A DNA stretch of 64,000 nt from positions 18,198,341 to 18,262,340 of the forward strand of contig CM055889.1 of the NCBI GenBank assembly GCA_029582165.1. The letters are read 5' to 3'. Under the pieces are notes generated by a model. It worked only from the letters and a program-made list of their open reading frames with translations, was not told where the DNA came from and did no database searches. A program made the position numbers and the translations under genes. Shown here piece after piece: positions 22,410 to 33,347 of the stretch. The stretch's first letter is position 1; the number at the start of each line of letters is the position of its first letter. The stretch is from Portulaca oleracea (taxonomy: Eukaryota; Streptophyta; Magnoliopsida; Caryophyllales; Portulacaceae).

Positions 22410-22795
22410 GTAAGCCAGGGGGTTTTCATATGGAAACACATGAGGACAATGTTCCAGAGAAGGAGTAAGGATGGGAAGGCAATTTGAGGAGTTTGGGTTT
22501 GTGTTTTGGTTTAGGAGAATAAGGTCCTCAACCTTGTTAAGGATCTTCAGAAACCATAGGCTCAAGGATTGAAACCTAGGTTCGTGGGTTCTGAGGGTTG
22601 GCTCTTTTGTGGAGGGTAGTAATGTGGAGATAATGGGATATGGAAAGTAGGTCTGGCAACTCCCCTTGTTGAAAAGGAAGTTAGTTAGTATGAGGGGTTT
22701 TTGTGGGGCTTTTAGGGCACTTTTGCGGGCAAAGGACAGTGGGGTTTTCAGTGGTGTGTTGATGGTAGGATTAATGACAAACCAAGGTTGGTAAG
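22410..22795 (-). pseudogene. Degenerate B-like pol remnant, second copy
   Basis: Same as 11633-12018. No open frame; it ends in GTAAG before the duplicated D LTR. Confidence 0.5.
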
Positions 22796-23716
22796 TGATG
22801 TATTATGGGATCAAGGATGATCATATTACACAACAATATAAGGATCTTTAAACTTGGGGTTGGATAGATTGATTCTTGATCACAAGAATGAATGAATAAA
22901 GATGGAAATGGAGTGCAAATGAATGAATAATGGATGATGAATGAATGGATGGATGGATGAACGAATGAGTGGGGATGTATTCTGGTTGGTATGGAAAAGA
23001 ATGGAATGAAAATGCAATGGAAATCAAAAGATTCAAAAGAATAGATTGAAACTTACAACAAGAATGAATCGTTTGATCGAATGATAAACGGCTTGGGATC
23101 TTCTAAGGAGATACAGATTCACCACTCCTAGAATCCTCCAACTCTTCCTATCACCATCTAACATAGCCAATCGTAGAATAGAAGAAGAGATTCAAAAGAC
23201 TCTCCCTCAAGAGAACAAATTCTAGCACACAAGCTAGAGAGAAAACACAATGTGTTTATTTGATATAAGATGTAATGAATGAATACAATGGCACCCTAGG
23301 GGGTCTATTTATACTACTCTTAGGACCCCTTGGACGTTTACCTAGGGTTCAAGAAACCAAGAATCAACTATTACATCATATATCCTATTTATGACATCAT
23401 AAACTCTAAAATACGACTCTAGAAAGAAATTGCTATAACTCCTTCAATACTTGTCCGTTTTCAATGATTCAAAAACCATTGGAAAGCTTATTTATCGAAC
23501 TGTACTTGATGGAGTCCTTTGCTGCCGTGAGAGATGACTTCTCAATAAGGACATGGGAGTTATTTAAGCTCATTGATGTCCTCCAAATGTGAGAGTAACT
23601 CCATGAGCTAATAAACCCTTGTAGTTGTTGATACCCAAGGCGACATTTGTAGCTTCTAGCTGGATTGAGGTCCTTTAGCTAGGCCTTGATGTATATAGCT
23701 AGGCAAATATACATCA
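22796..23716 (-). repeat. D 3' LTR, second copy (921 bp)
   Basis: Matches 12019-13008 but lacks about 70 bases after GGAAAGCTTATTTA, a deletion that arose after the duplication. Confidence 0.87.
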
Positions 23717-23720
23717 TTCT

Positions 23721-24737
23721 TGATGTATATTTGATAGCCATATACATCAAGGTCATCAAGGGAGACATCAAATACACACCAAAGGAGCCAAATACTTGAT
23801 TACATGGAAAAGGAGCCCCATTCACTCATGTCTCTTACACAAACGAATGGCTTCAACAAGGGCAGCTCGGTAATTTGCTCCATATCTCAAACACCGTAAA
23901 GCTTTTGAGAAAGTAACCTAGAATCAAATATAGAACATTCAAAGAGCTTTCCAATGGTTTTTGAATCTTGGAATTTGGAGAAGAAACGAACAAGTTATTC
24001 AAGTTTTAATCTAGCTTAGTTCATTTTGATTCTTTATGATGTCATACTTGTATTAGATGATGTAAGCTAGGAATCCCTTGTATTCTTGAAATAGGCACGC
24101 CTAGGGGGTCCTCTTCTACTATAAATAGACCCCTTGGGAGGCCCTTGTAATCATTCATTCAATAAATCAAATACAAACACAAGGTGTTGTTTTCTCTCTA
24201 GCTTTTGCTAGTTTTTCGTTTCTCTTGAGGGAGATTCGATCCTATGTTCTTCTTCTAGCTTAGGGTGGCGTCCTAGGTGGTGATAGGAAGAGATTGAAGC
24301 AATCTTGAAGGTGGTGTGGCTGTATTCTCCAAGAATCTTCAAAGCCATTATCATTCATCATTCAAATCGTGAGTTTCTTTCTAGTTTTCATTTGATCTTG
24401 TTTTTGTTTCTACCTTGTTTCAAATTCAAGATTCATTTGAATATCATTCAATCATTCAAGAAACTTACATTCCATCCATTCACACATTCGTTTCATTCAT
24501 TTCATTCGTCCATTCCATTCGTTTGTTCATCCATTCATACATTCGTTCATTCAATCTTAAAGAACCACTTAAAGATCATAGTCTTTTGTATAATTTGATC
24601 ATCCTTGATCCTATTATACATCATTTTATTCAAATTAGTTGATCTTTAAGAACTTTGAGAAGCAAGATTCTTATCTTGGTTTTTAAAGATCCTGATTGCT
24701 ATGTGTAATGAGATTCCATTGATCCCATTATACATCA
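23721..24737 (+). repeat. E1 second copy 5' LTR
   Basis: 1017 bp, ends TGATGTATATTTG...CCCATTATACATCA, with the TATAAATA-centred inverted repeat retained. Confidence 0.9.
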
Positions 24738-24975
24738 AAATTGGTATCAGAGCTTAGGAGTTTGATTCTCTTAGTTCTTGCACCATCTTTTTACCATCTT
24801 TCCATCACAAATCCATCCCTCATCATCCCTCCATTACACGTCCACCAAGAACACCACAAAGAACCCCGAAACCAAACACAATCCCACCTAAACACATTCC
24901 CCATTTCGTCCTCCACATCCCCACACCAAAACCGTGAGTCTTGTTTGAATCTTTCTTCATCAAGATTCATATTCT

Positions 24976-25460
24976 ATGGCTTGCAAAAGATCTAGCATGA
25001 ATTCACAAAGTGATTTACAACGTTTGGAGCAACAAATTCATGATCTCACCACACAAATGGAAGAGCTTGAATCGAGAAATAGGTTTGATTAGGTTGAATA
25101 TGAAGCATCTTATGAAAGGAGTAAACGTTCCAGCAAGAAGAATGGAAATAAAGTTCCAGAAGAGTTCTTGCTATTCAATTACCAAGGAGACTACATCAAC
25201 AAACTTGAAAGAATGGAGCAAGGGAGCAAGGACGTGGTTGAATATACAATAGAATTCAGGCGGCAACTATGGAAATATGCTCTTAAGGAGAAATGTCCTT
25301 ACCTCTCGTCCAAGAATATGCTATCTCAACATATCTCATCAAATGGAGTAATTCAAGTGGACAAAATGGAGTAATTCAAGTGGACAAATGGAGAAATTAT
25401 ACAAGAAGGGTCCATACTTGCATCCATACTTGAGGTACTATGTCTCTTAAAGGATGCTAA
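24976..25460 (+). pseudogene. E1 second copy gag remnant
   Basis: Starts with the E gag ATG (ATGGCTTGCAAAAGATC). An internal replacement/deletion after GAAGAGCTTG brings in a short stretch with a stop. It shares the LKE-KCPYLSS deletion joint with E1, so that deletion predates the duplication. A repeated GGAGTAATTCAAGTGGACAAA breaks the frame near 25370. Confidence 0.75.
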
Positions 25461-25498
25461 TGATCATCATATTCTTTTATTCCCTATTCTTGCATCAT

Positions 25499-25657
25499 AT
25501 TTGATTGTATAATATAGCGCTCACGATTGTGAGTAATCATGAGGATTGTGAATTTATGTCTGTTAATGAATACAGACAAAGATGAGATTGGCCAAGTGGA
25601 AAGATGCATTTAAGGATTAGATTCGCTTGAGGTACTATGTCTCTTAAAGGATGCTTT
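25499..25657. other. Filler DNA flanked by 30-bp direct repeat
   Basis: About 125 bp (25504-25627) match no other part of the window. Copies of CTTGAGGTACTATGTCTC plus TTAAAGGATGCT lie at 25429-25458 and 25628-25657. The second copy joins directly to 3' LTR sequence (TTCCAATGG) with GCT shared at the joint. This is consistent with error-prone end joining with templated filler. Confidence 0.6.
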
Positions 25658-25732
25658 CCAATGGTTTTTGAATCTTGGAATTTGGAGAAGAAACGAGCAA
25701 GTTATTCAAGTTTTATAATCTAGCTTAGTTCA
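25655..25732 (+). repeat. E1 second copy 3' LTR, part left of K
   Basis: Begins inside the LTR at GCTTTCCAATGG; the first roughly 230 bp of the LTR are gone. It ends with GTTCA, the K target duplication. Confidence 0.8.
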
Positions 25733-26038
25733 TGTAAAACCCCGAAAAATCCAAAGATGTTGACCGTGACGTCGTTAGTAAATTAGGTTTGACTTCGTTA
25801 ATTGTTTATTGTTCGTTTGTGATATATTTTGCTAACACTTGAGCTCGTAGGATCGTTGAGAGACTAACAAGGGTATATTGAAAATTTCGTGGGTATTATT
25901 ATTATTATTAGTATTACTCTAATTTTTTTTAGTATTACTATTATTATAGTTATTATTTTTCTTCAAAAGAAAATCTGATTTCTTATTGGGTTGGATTAGG
26001 TTTAAGAGTAGTATTAATTGGGCCTTATAAGTGTTTAA

Positions 26039-26046
26039 TATAAAAG
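26039..26046 (+). promoter_or_regulatory. Putative TATA box in K
   Basis: TATAAAAG about 300 bp from the left end, followed by AAACCCTAACCCTACACC, a common look for the start of plant retrotransposon transcripts. Not proven. Confidence 0.4.
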
Positions 26047-26099
26047 CTCTCCTCTCAAAACTCTAAACAAAACCCTAACCCTACACCACTCTCTCTCTT

Positions 26100-26214
26100 C
26101 CTCCCTCACCCCCTCTGCCGTGGGCTTGCACCGGCCACCAAGCCGCCGCCCTAGCCACCACCGGCGACGCCCGCAGCCACCATCGCAACCGCCCAGGGTT
26201 GTTCTCCTCTTCTC

Positions 26215-26281
<67 letters not shown>

Positions 26282-26540
26282 TCGTGCTGCGCCGCCCAAC
26301 ATACCACCGCGAACCATCATCGCCACCGATCGCCTTGCCGTCACTGAACCACGAGACACCACCCTGCACGCGGTGAGAGATCGAAGGCCAACACTCTGTT
26401 GTTGCTCGATCAACACAACCCTGACCACCACCACCTGCGCCGCCCTTCGCCGCTCCGACCACCGCCCGACGCTTCCACCTCCGCCTTCCCAGTCGCCGGG
26501 AACCACCAGTGCGCCACCCACTACATCCCAATGTAACCAC
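26100..26540 (+). other. GC-rich Pro/Arg-coding-like island in K
   Basis: An abrupt GC-rich, CCACC/CGCC-rich stretch inside an AT-rich LTR. Several overlapping frames stay open on both strands only because of composition. I see no recognisable protein. It may be a transcribed leader or captured host sequence. Confidence 0.4.
26206..26279 (+). repeat. (TC)n microsatellite
   Basis: Imperfect CTCTTTCTC runs, then an uninterrupted TC dinucleotide run of over 50 bases to 26279. Confidence 0.95.
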
Positions 26541-28845
26541 CCCTTGCGTAAACCCTAATGTTTTTAACAAACTTTCTTTCTTGATATTTCTTACTCTATT
26601 TTCTGTTGTAAAGTTTTATTATTATTATTATTAATTATTATTGTTTCTTGATTTTTAAATCTTGTAATTTGGGTAATTAGGATGTAATTTTATTAAGTTG
26701 TAATTGTAATTGATTTGTTCTTGTGTTGTATTGTTTTCTTGAAATTTTTGTCTAAATTATTATGTGTAATTTTATGTTCTAATTTGGTGTATTTGGGTTT
26801 GTAATAATTGTAGTGAAATTATTAATGTTCGATTATATGAGAAGCTTTGTTTTTCATGAGAATCATGTTAGGGTTTTAGATGACACTATTATTGTATACA
26901 CGAATTAAAAAGTTTAATTACCTAGATAAATTCTTGAATCGTTAGTTAAGTATCCACATGTTCTTTAAGTTCTTTCTCGAATCTTGATTAAGAAAGTTCA
27001 TATTTTATAATCACCCATGTTGTAATTTTTGGATCTTGAAATAGTATATTGTAGAGTTCATGTTTAGAGTAATGTTATTATTATTTCATATATGCTTTTA
27101 GGGTTAGTGGAAATATTAAAGTGGATTTCATGTTTTACATTTTGGTTTTGATGATAGGAGGTTTGATGTTTGGACCTTAGTTGGATTAGGTTAATTACTT
27201 TGGACCTTAGTTACTGTTCTAAGCCCTAGTTAGGACCCCGGGATCGATTGGTGGAAGATAGAACCGAAAACTATAAATTAAATAAGAACCGGGATCGGGA
27301 CAGTTTTGTTAGTGTCTAAAGATCGGGTCACCACGATTAGTGTAGTTGTCCTTTGATCGAACCCTTTAGATTGGAGGTTCCCCTTGGATGTTAGCTTTCA
27401 TAGGAATTTTGCGGATCAGACTTTGGAGTTGTATAGCTCGAGTTATAGTCGTTTTACCAGAACCTGTCGAAACTGGAGCAGTTGGAAGATTTGGTACTTT
27501 TAGAGCCTTTCGAGGCTGATATGGGCTTAGTCGTCAACTTAAGAGTTTAGTAGACATCCTGAGGTTTCCGAAGAGTCCAAAGTCAGACCCATAGGATGTC
27601 GGAAAGTCAAGTTATGACCCTTTTTATATGGATGCTGTGATCTGTCTTGTTATGTGAAATTGTTAATAAATGTGTTGTTGATTGAAAATGTTTACTTGGT
27701 GTTATTATACGATTACTTGGAATGTGTTAAGTAATTTAAAGTATAGATCCATGATTGATAGGAACCTATAGTGTTCCTAGGGGAGGGTTAAGTAGAAGGT
27801 AGTTAATACTAACTTCGAAGGGCGCGTTTTGATTAGAATAATTACTTTTATTTTAGGCCCGAGCTAATTCGCGTCGTTAATGAGCTCAAGTGTGTTCGTC
27901 TTAGCTGTGAATTGAAGTTAACCAGGTAATGTCTATGCTCTAATCCCCACCGGGATGCTCTTTAAATGTGTTTTAATGTTTTCTAATCTGTTTTGAGAAT
28001 TGCATTCCGAAGGGGACTTTTGTGGAAATGTGACCATCTGCTTTGGATAACTGATTGTATTTGTTTGTGCTTTGATTTTATCGAGTTGGGAAATTGGATG
28101 GTCTTTTATCAACGGTTTTATTATTGGTTTTGATAACCTGGGTTGGGTTTGACTTGAGAGTTGCGAGATGAGTGTGAATAATGAATTAGTAATTCAAAGT
28201 GGAAACATAAAGCGGGTTGTTGTTTTGATGCCTTTAACAGGCTAATATTCATGCGGGTGATAACCCCGAGATCAGGATTCGATGCCTGTATGGGTTATGT
28301 GCCAGGAGATCAGGGTTGCATCCCTGATATAGGATAGTTGTTATGATGCCTTTGGCAGGCGATGTTCTTTTTGGATTTGATCTCCCGTCCGCGACTTAAA
28401 ATATGGATTGAATGGGTTGAGGAAAACAGTTAAGGGTTAAAGGTTTGAGAAACGGTTTGACTTGTTCCCTCTCCCCAAAATGAATTGAAAATGAACTTAA
28501 ACTGTTTTAAACGTTAGGGGTAGACATTATTGAGATTTCCCCCTCATTTTTGAAATGTTTTGTTTTCAGGTGAAGATCTGAATGCTGGAGACGGGAATTA
28601 GAAGTGAGGACGACGAGTCTAGAAGTCCTTGAATCTTTTTATTTTGTTTTCGTTATGATGTCTTAAAGTTTTGTTTTGAGTTGTTAGTAGTTACCGTTAG
28701 CAGACAGTTGTGTTTTCCTTTCTCGCCTTGTGTTCCTTAGAATACAGCGGTGGCCTTAAACTAAATTTGAAGTCTTTCGCTAAGTTTTGTCTGTTAACGT
28801 TAGTTTGACTTTGACTTTCTCTAATTGAATTTTCGGGGCGTTACA

Positions 28846-29563
28846 GTTCATTTTGATTCTTTATGATGTCATACTTGTATTAGATGATGTAAGCTAGGAA
28901 TCCCTTGTATTCTTGAAATAGGCACGCCTAGGGGGTCCTCTTCTACTATAAATAGACCCCTTGGGAGGCCCTTGTAATCATTCATTCAATAAATCAAATA
29001 CAAACACAAGGTGTTGTTTTCTCTCTAGCTTTTGCTAGTTTTTCGTTTCTCTTGAGGGAGATTCGATCCTATCTTCTTCTTCTAGCTTAGGGTGGCGTCC
29101 TAAGTGGTGATAGGAAGAGATTGAAGCATTCTTGAAGGTGGTGTGGCTGTATCCTCCAAGAATCTTCAAAGCCATTATCATTCATCATTCAAATCGTGAG
29201 TTTCTTTCTAGTTTTCATTTGATCTTGTTTTTGTTTCTACCTTGTTTCAAATTCAAGATTCATTTGAATATCATTCAATCATTCAAGAAACTTACATTTC
29301 ATCCATTCACACATTCGTTTCATTCATTTCATTCGTCCATTCCATTCGTTTGTTCATCCATTCATACATTCGTTCATTCAATCTTAAAGAACCACTTAAA
29401 GATCATAGTCTTTTGTATAATTTGATCATCCTTGATCCTATTATACATCATTTCATTCAAATTGGTTGATCTTTAAGAACTTTGAGAAGCAAGATTCTTA
29501 TCTTGGTTTTTAAAGATCCTGATTTCTATGTGTAATGAGATGTCTTAATCCCATTATACATCA
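28846..29563 (+). repeat. E1 second copy 3' LTR, part right of K
   Basis: Resumes at GTTCATTTTGATTC and ends CCCATTATACATCA, followed by the ATTCT duplication. The TATAAATA inverted repeat is intact. Confidence 0.88.
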
Positions 29564-29613
29564 ATTCTCCCCCGGTTGAAAAAGTTTGTCCTCAAACTTA
29601 GACAAAACTTCTT

Positions 29614-30696
29614 CTAAACCAGTACATAACACTTCTTCTTCCTTGTTTTCCTTCCTTCTTTATAAGATGTCTTCCCATATGTGTTATTGACATCACTTCT
29701 CTTGTTCCTTCTTATGAGTTTACAACTTCTCTTCTTGAATGCCTTGAAATCATCATAGATCCCTTTGATGCTTGACTTGAACTTCCACTTTCTTCCAAGT
29801 CTACTCATGAATAAGCCAATGGCATCATGGTGCTCAAATATAGATGCAAGTATGGACCCTTCTTGAATAGTTCCTTCTTTCCTTTTGTCCACTTGAATTA
29901 CTCCATTTGATGAGGTATGTTGAGATAGCTCATTCTTGGACGAGAGGTAAGGACAATTCTCTAAGTATTTCTCCATTCTTTTCCATGAATTTAGCTTTGA
30001 ACTTATTGGACTGAAAGAGATCTTCTTACTGTACAAACGGAGTTGGCTTCCATTCTTTTCCATGAATCTAGGGTCACCGAACTTCTCACAGTAATAAGTT
30101 AAACGACGACCCTCTTGAGATGAAACTGATAGAACAATTCCAATACCAACTCCAGAAGCATCACACTTAACCTCAGACTTCTTATCAAAGCTGTGTAGGG
30201 TTATGACAGGTGTGGTGCAGAATCTTCTTTTGCTGGTGTCGAACACTTGCTGGATTGTTGGAGTCCATGAAGACTCCTTAGACTTTAGTAACTCGGCTAC
30301 AGGGGATAGAATAGTGCTGAAATTCTTCACAAACCTCTTATAGAAAGAAGTCAAGCCGTGGAAGATTCGATCACCAAGAATACTAGTTTGAGTAGACCAC
30401 TCCTTGCTAGCTTTGACATTTTCTCCATCAAGCTGGATCACTTCAACCGAGAGTACATAGCCAAGAAGGACTATGTTGTTGATGAAGAAGTAACTCTTGG
30501 ATAGATTCACATGCATCTTTTCGTGAGCTAAGATCTCTAGAACAGATTGGAGGTGAAAAGTATGATCTTTCTCACTCTTGCAATTCACAAGTATGTCATC
30601 AAAGTAGACAACAACACACTTGCTAATAAGGGGCTTCAAAACCTGATTCACCAATCTCATTAAAGCATAAAGAACATTAGTTAGTCGAATAGCCAT
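29614..30696 (-). pseudogene. D/B chimeric pol ORF, long copy (360 aa)
   Basis: An open frame joins B reverse transcriptase to the D tail. N-terminal MAIRLTNVLYALMRLVNQVL precedes VVYFDDILVNCKSEKDH with the RT catalytic Asp pair intact. Then come the RT thumb, LGYVLSVEVIQLDGE, and the RNase H start with VKCDASGVGIGIVL. The switch to D at SSKLNSW / KRMEKYLENCPYL is in frame and leads to the basic tail (FKAFKKRSCKLIRRNKRS). It lacks the RT fingers, the rest of RNase H and integrase. The start Met is only the first in frame; upstream sequence is decayed B RT. The first copy (16974-17834) shares the joint. Confidence 0.75.
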
Positions 30697-30801
30697 GACT
30701 AACCATTCATAGAGATCTCCTTTGGTTTTGATAGAAGTGTCCCCTTCTTGAATTCGAACTGGATCAGGATACCCACTTCTTCGACCAATCTCTGAAACGA
30801 C

Positions 30802-31693
30802 TCAGGTTCCATCTAGTTCGTCCATTAGATCTTCAATTTTAGGAAACCTGTACTTGATAGGACTCTTGTTGATGCACAGACGTTGGTTTCCAACTTCCTT
30901 CGTTTCCACAAGGGTAGGGGTGTCACATGGATGACTTTCCCTAATCACACCCTTGGTTTGAAGATCGTCAACTTGCTTTTGAACCTTTGGAGGTTCACTA
31001 GGGTTTTCGTGAGTTGCTTTGATAGGTGTTGGGACCAAATCAACTTGAACATCACGTTGAGAAGGGTGGATGACGAGAGGGTTGCTGTGGCTTGGATTCT
31101 TGTGGGTTGGCTCTTTGTGGCTAGTGTTTGTGTTTGGGTTTGAAGGAGTGATCTCCTTATGCTCACTAAACTCAGGGCGTTCAGTGGTCATAGAAGTGAT
31201 GGGATTTTGATCACTATCTTTGGGTAGGGACGGATTGACTATTTTTATTGGAGCTAGGGTGATTTTTTTTGTGGTTGAACCTGAATGTGTAGGTGTTGGC
31301 TCTTCCATTATGTATCACGCTCCTGTCAAATAACCATGGTCTTCCCAGCAGGATATGACAAGCATCCATAGGCAGAACGTCACACCATAAAGATTCTTGA
31401 AAAGATTTGCCAATGGAAAAGCTTATCAAACATCGTTGGGTAACTCGTAATCCTTCACCCTGATGGAACCATTGAATGGTGTAGGGCTTGGGATGTGGGC
31501 TGGTTTCCAGAAGAAGTTTGTTCACCAAAGTTGTTGAAGCCACGTTGGTGCAGCTTCCTCCATCAATGATTAACGAGCAGACTTTCCCTTTGATGGTGCA
31601 GCGAGACTGAAAGATAGCCTCTCGTTGTTGTTGCTCTTCAGGAACAATAGAACTGGTGAGTATCCTCCTCATGAAAAGTAATTCATGAGCCAT
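30802..31693 (-). pseudogene. B protease and degenerate RT start, array unit 1
   Basis: MAHELLFMRRILTSS, then KGKVCSLIIDGGSCTN with the catalytic Asp kept, and MDACHILLGRPWLFDRS. The frame shifts at about 31270 (a run of T). The following linker is rich in Pro, Ser, Asn and His. The RT fingers are shrunken (QLCINKS, IKYRFPKIEDLMDEL), so the polymerase domain is incomplete. No gag lies upstream. Confidence 0.8.
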
Positions 31694-31824
31694 GGCAGGG
31701 TTGGAACGTCCAGAGTGACGTTGGGTAGGGAGGGGTAACGTGTTTAGGCTGTTTGTGGAGTTTAGGGTTGCAGGTTGGTACTAAAGGTTTGAAGGTTAAG
31801 TGTTTGGATTGCAGGTAAGGCTTG

Positions 31825-31901
31825 TGGAATAGCAGGTTAAGATATTGGAATAGCAGGTTAAGCTATTGGAATAGCAGGTTTAACTATTGGAATAGCAGGT
31901 T
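31825..31901 (-). repeat. 21-bp tandem repeat in B leader
   Basis: Unit TGGAATAGCAGGTTAAGCTAT, about 3.7 copies between the protease start and primer site. It is repeated at the same place in the next two units (about 36435-36511 and 41017-41093). B1 has fewer than two copies. Confidence 0.85.
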
Positions 31902-31956
31902 TGGGGATTGGGTTGGAAAAGGTCATATGTTTGGTTTGCACTCAAAACAACCTAGA

Positions 31957-31968
31957 GCTCTGATACCA
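31957..31968 (-). other. B primer binding site, array unit 1
   Basis: Perfect TGGTATCAGAGC on the minus strand, six bases from the LTR. Confidence 0.9.
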
Positions 31969-31974
31969 AAATTA

Positions 31975-33347
31975 TGATGTATAATGGGATCAAGAGTGTG
32001 GTTGATCAATTACACATCATAGGGGAGACGTGCAAACGATCTAAGAGTGGGAAGCTTCATGTGAAATTGAGGCTAAGGTTAGGGTGGTTCACGTGAGGTA
32101 AGGGAGAAGATGGAGGGAGTTTTGCCGTGAGGGCTTTTGTGGTTTCAAGATTCAAAGAGTTGAATCTTGAATGGGAAGGGAGAGAGAGGGGTTTGATTCT
32201 TTGAAGAGGAGAGAGGGAGAGATTAACGTGAAAGAGAGGAGAAAGAGGGGAAAGTTGACGTGTGGTTGTTGGGAGAGAGAGAGTTTGAGAGTTGTTGGAG
32301 GAGAGAGAAAGTTGTTAGGAGTTTGTTATGGAGAGAGAGGGAGTGGATTGAGCTATTTTGTGAGGAGGGAGGAGGGTGGACGATTGAGGGAGTATGGGAG
32401 GTATAGGGTGGCGTTGGAGTGGAGGATGGGTGAGGGTAGATATTATCTTTCTAAGAAATAGAAAGATAATGGGATAGAACTAGATTTCCTACTTGAATCC
32501 ACAAGAAGGACAACCTAGGGTTTCTTGATCTAGACCGCAACCTAGGATCAAGTTCTTCCTAAACCACTTGGTTACCACACCAAGATACAATAGAAGAGGG
32601 GAGAGAGTTAATCCTAACACTCAAGGGGGTAAGCTTAAAGCTTGATTCATATTTCTCAACTGATTGATTTCTAAAGATTGCAAACTAGACTATTTATACT
32701 AGGAGAGTCCTAACTCCCCTAGGATTCCTTACTTGGCGTGCAAGCCATACTAATTAGACTAGGATTACTCCTACTTGGCGTGCAAGCCAAGAAATTCTAG
32801 TAGTACACGCCTAACTACTCCAACTTCCTCTTGGATTAGGACTCCTTATCCAAAGGGGAGTTGGTTACAACAACCTTATCCTAATAGGTTTAGGCTTTCC
32901 TAATCCAATATGGATTAGTTACAAAATAAGCCAACCTTATCTAGGATAACAACAATTTGGCGCCTAAGCTAACACACCACACGTTTATTTTAACCTCCTA
33001 GAACATTCTAGAACAGTTTAGAATGTTCTAGATTTATCTACTCCTAATTAATTAAAACACACCAAAATAATAATAATTTAAATAAAACTAATAAAGATAA
33101 GTTACATCCAAAAGATTAAAATCAAAGATGAAGCTCTTCTTGGACGTGGACTTTGAGCCTATTCTTGGGCTGGTTGGCGTGACTTTGTAGGTATTAGGAT
33201 GTTTGGACATCCTCTTGCCATAAGGAGCATACCATATGAACGGGCCTATGGGCCTCTATGCTCATCTTTTCCTTCATAGCTTGCCTTGTTTCTTTAAAAT
33301 TGTTTTGGGCCTCTTGGGATGTATTTGGCGTGGGCCAAAATACATCA
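31975..33347 (-). repeat. B LTR, array (1373 bp)
   Basis: TGATGTATAATGGG...GCCAAAATACATCA. Primer site on the left and purine tract on the right: it serves as 5' LTR of unit 1 and 3' LTR of unit 2. A purine-rich 96-aa antisense frame (32171-32461) is conserved in copies but is probably not a gene. Confidence 0.9.

Larger units (their letters stand above)
25733..28845 (+). repeat. K: solo LTR of an unrelated Ty3/gypsy-like family (3113 bp)
   Basis: Begins TGTAAAACCCCGAAAA and ends TTTTCGGGGCGTTACA, imperfectly inverted ends with TG...CA. It is flanked by GTTCA on both sides (25728-25732, 28846-28850), and removing it restores the E LTR sequence. Ends of this style and a multi-kb length are typical of long plant gypsy LTRs such as Tekay/Del, but that is a guess. 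It has no primer site or coding interior. It is absent from the first copy of the block at 13-17 kb, so it inserted after the duplication. Plus orientation is inferred only from a TATA box. Confidence 0.82.
23721..29563 (+). mobile_element. E1 second copy, deleted and interrupted by solo LTR K
   Basis: 5' LTR 23721-24737 and primer site 24742-24753. The internal region is heavily rearranged (24738-25652). The 3' LTR survives from about 25653, split by K at 25733-28845. The outer ATTCT duplication is conserved (23716-23720 and 29564-29568), confirming it is the copy of E1 in the same D site. Confidence 0.87.

Noticed and set aside
26081..26570. Several overlapping ORFs with runs of Ser-Leu or Arg-Glu
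   Set aside because: They are translations of the (TC)n tract and GC-rich island in different frames; no start context, domain or conservation supports a gene.
31825..31901. Possible CRISPR-like array
   Set aside because: Directly adjoining 21-bp tandem units without spacers in a retrotransposon leader.
32171..32461. 96-codon purine-rich ORF antisense in the B LTR, kept in four copies
   Set aside because: The copies are near-identical duplicates, the frame is not kept in B1, and the composition is low complexity.
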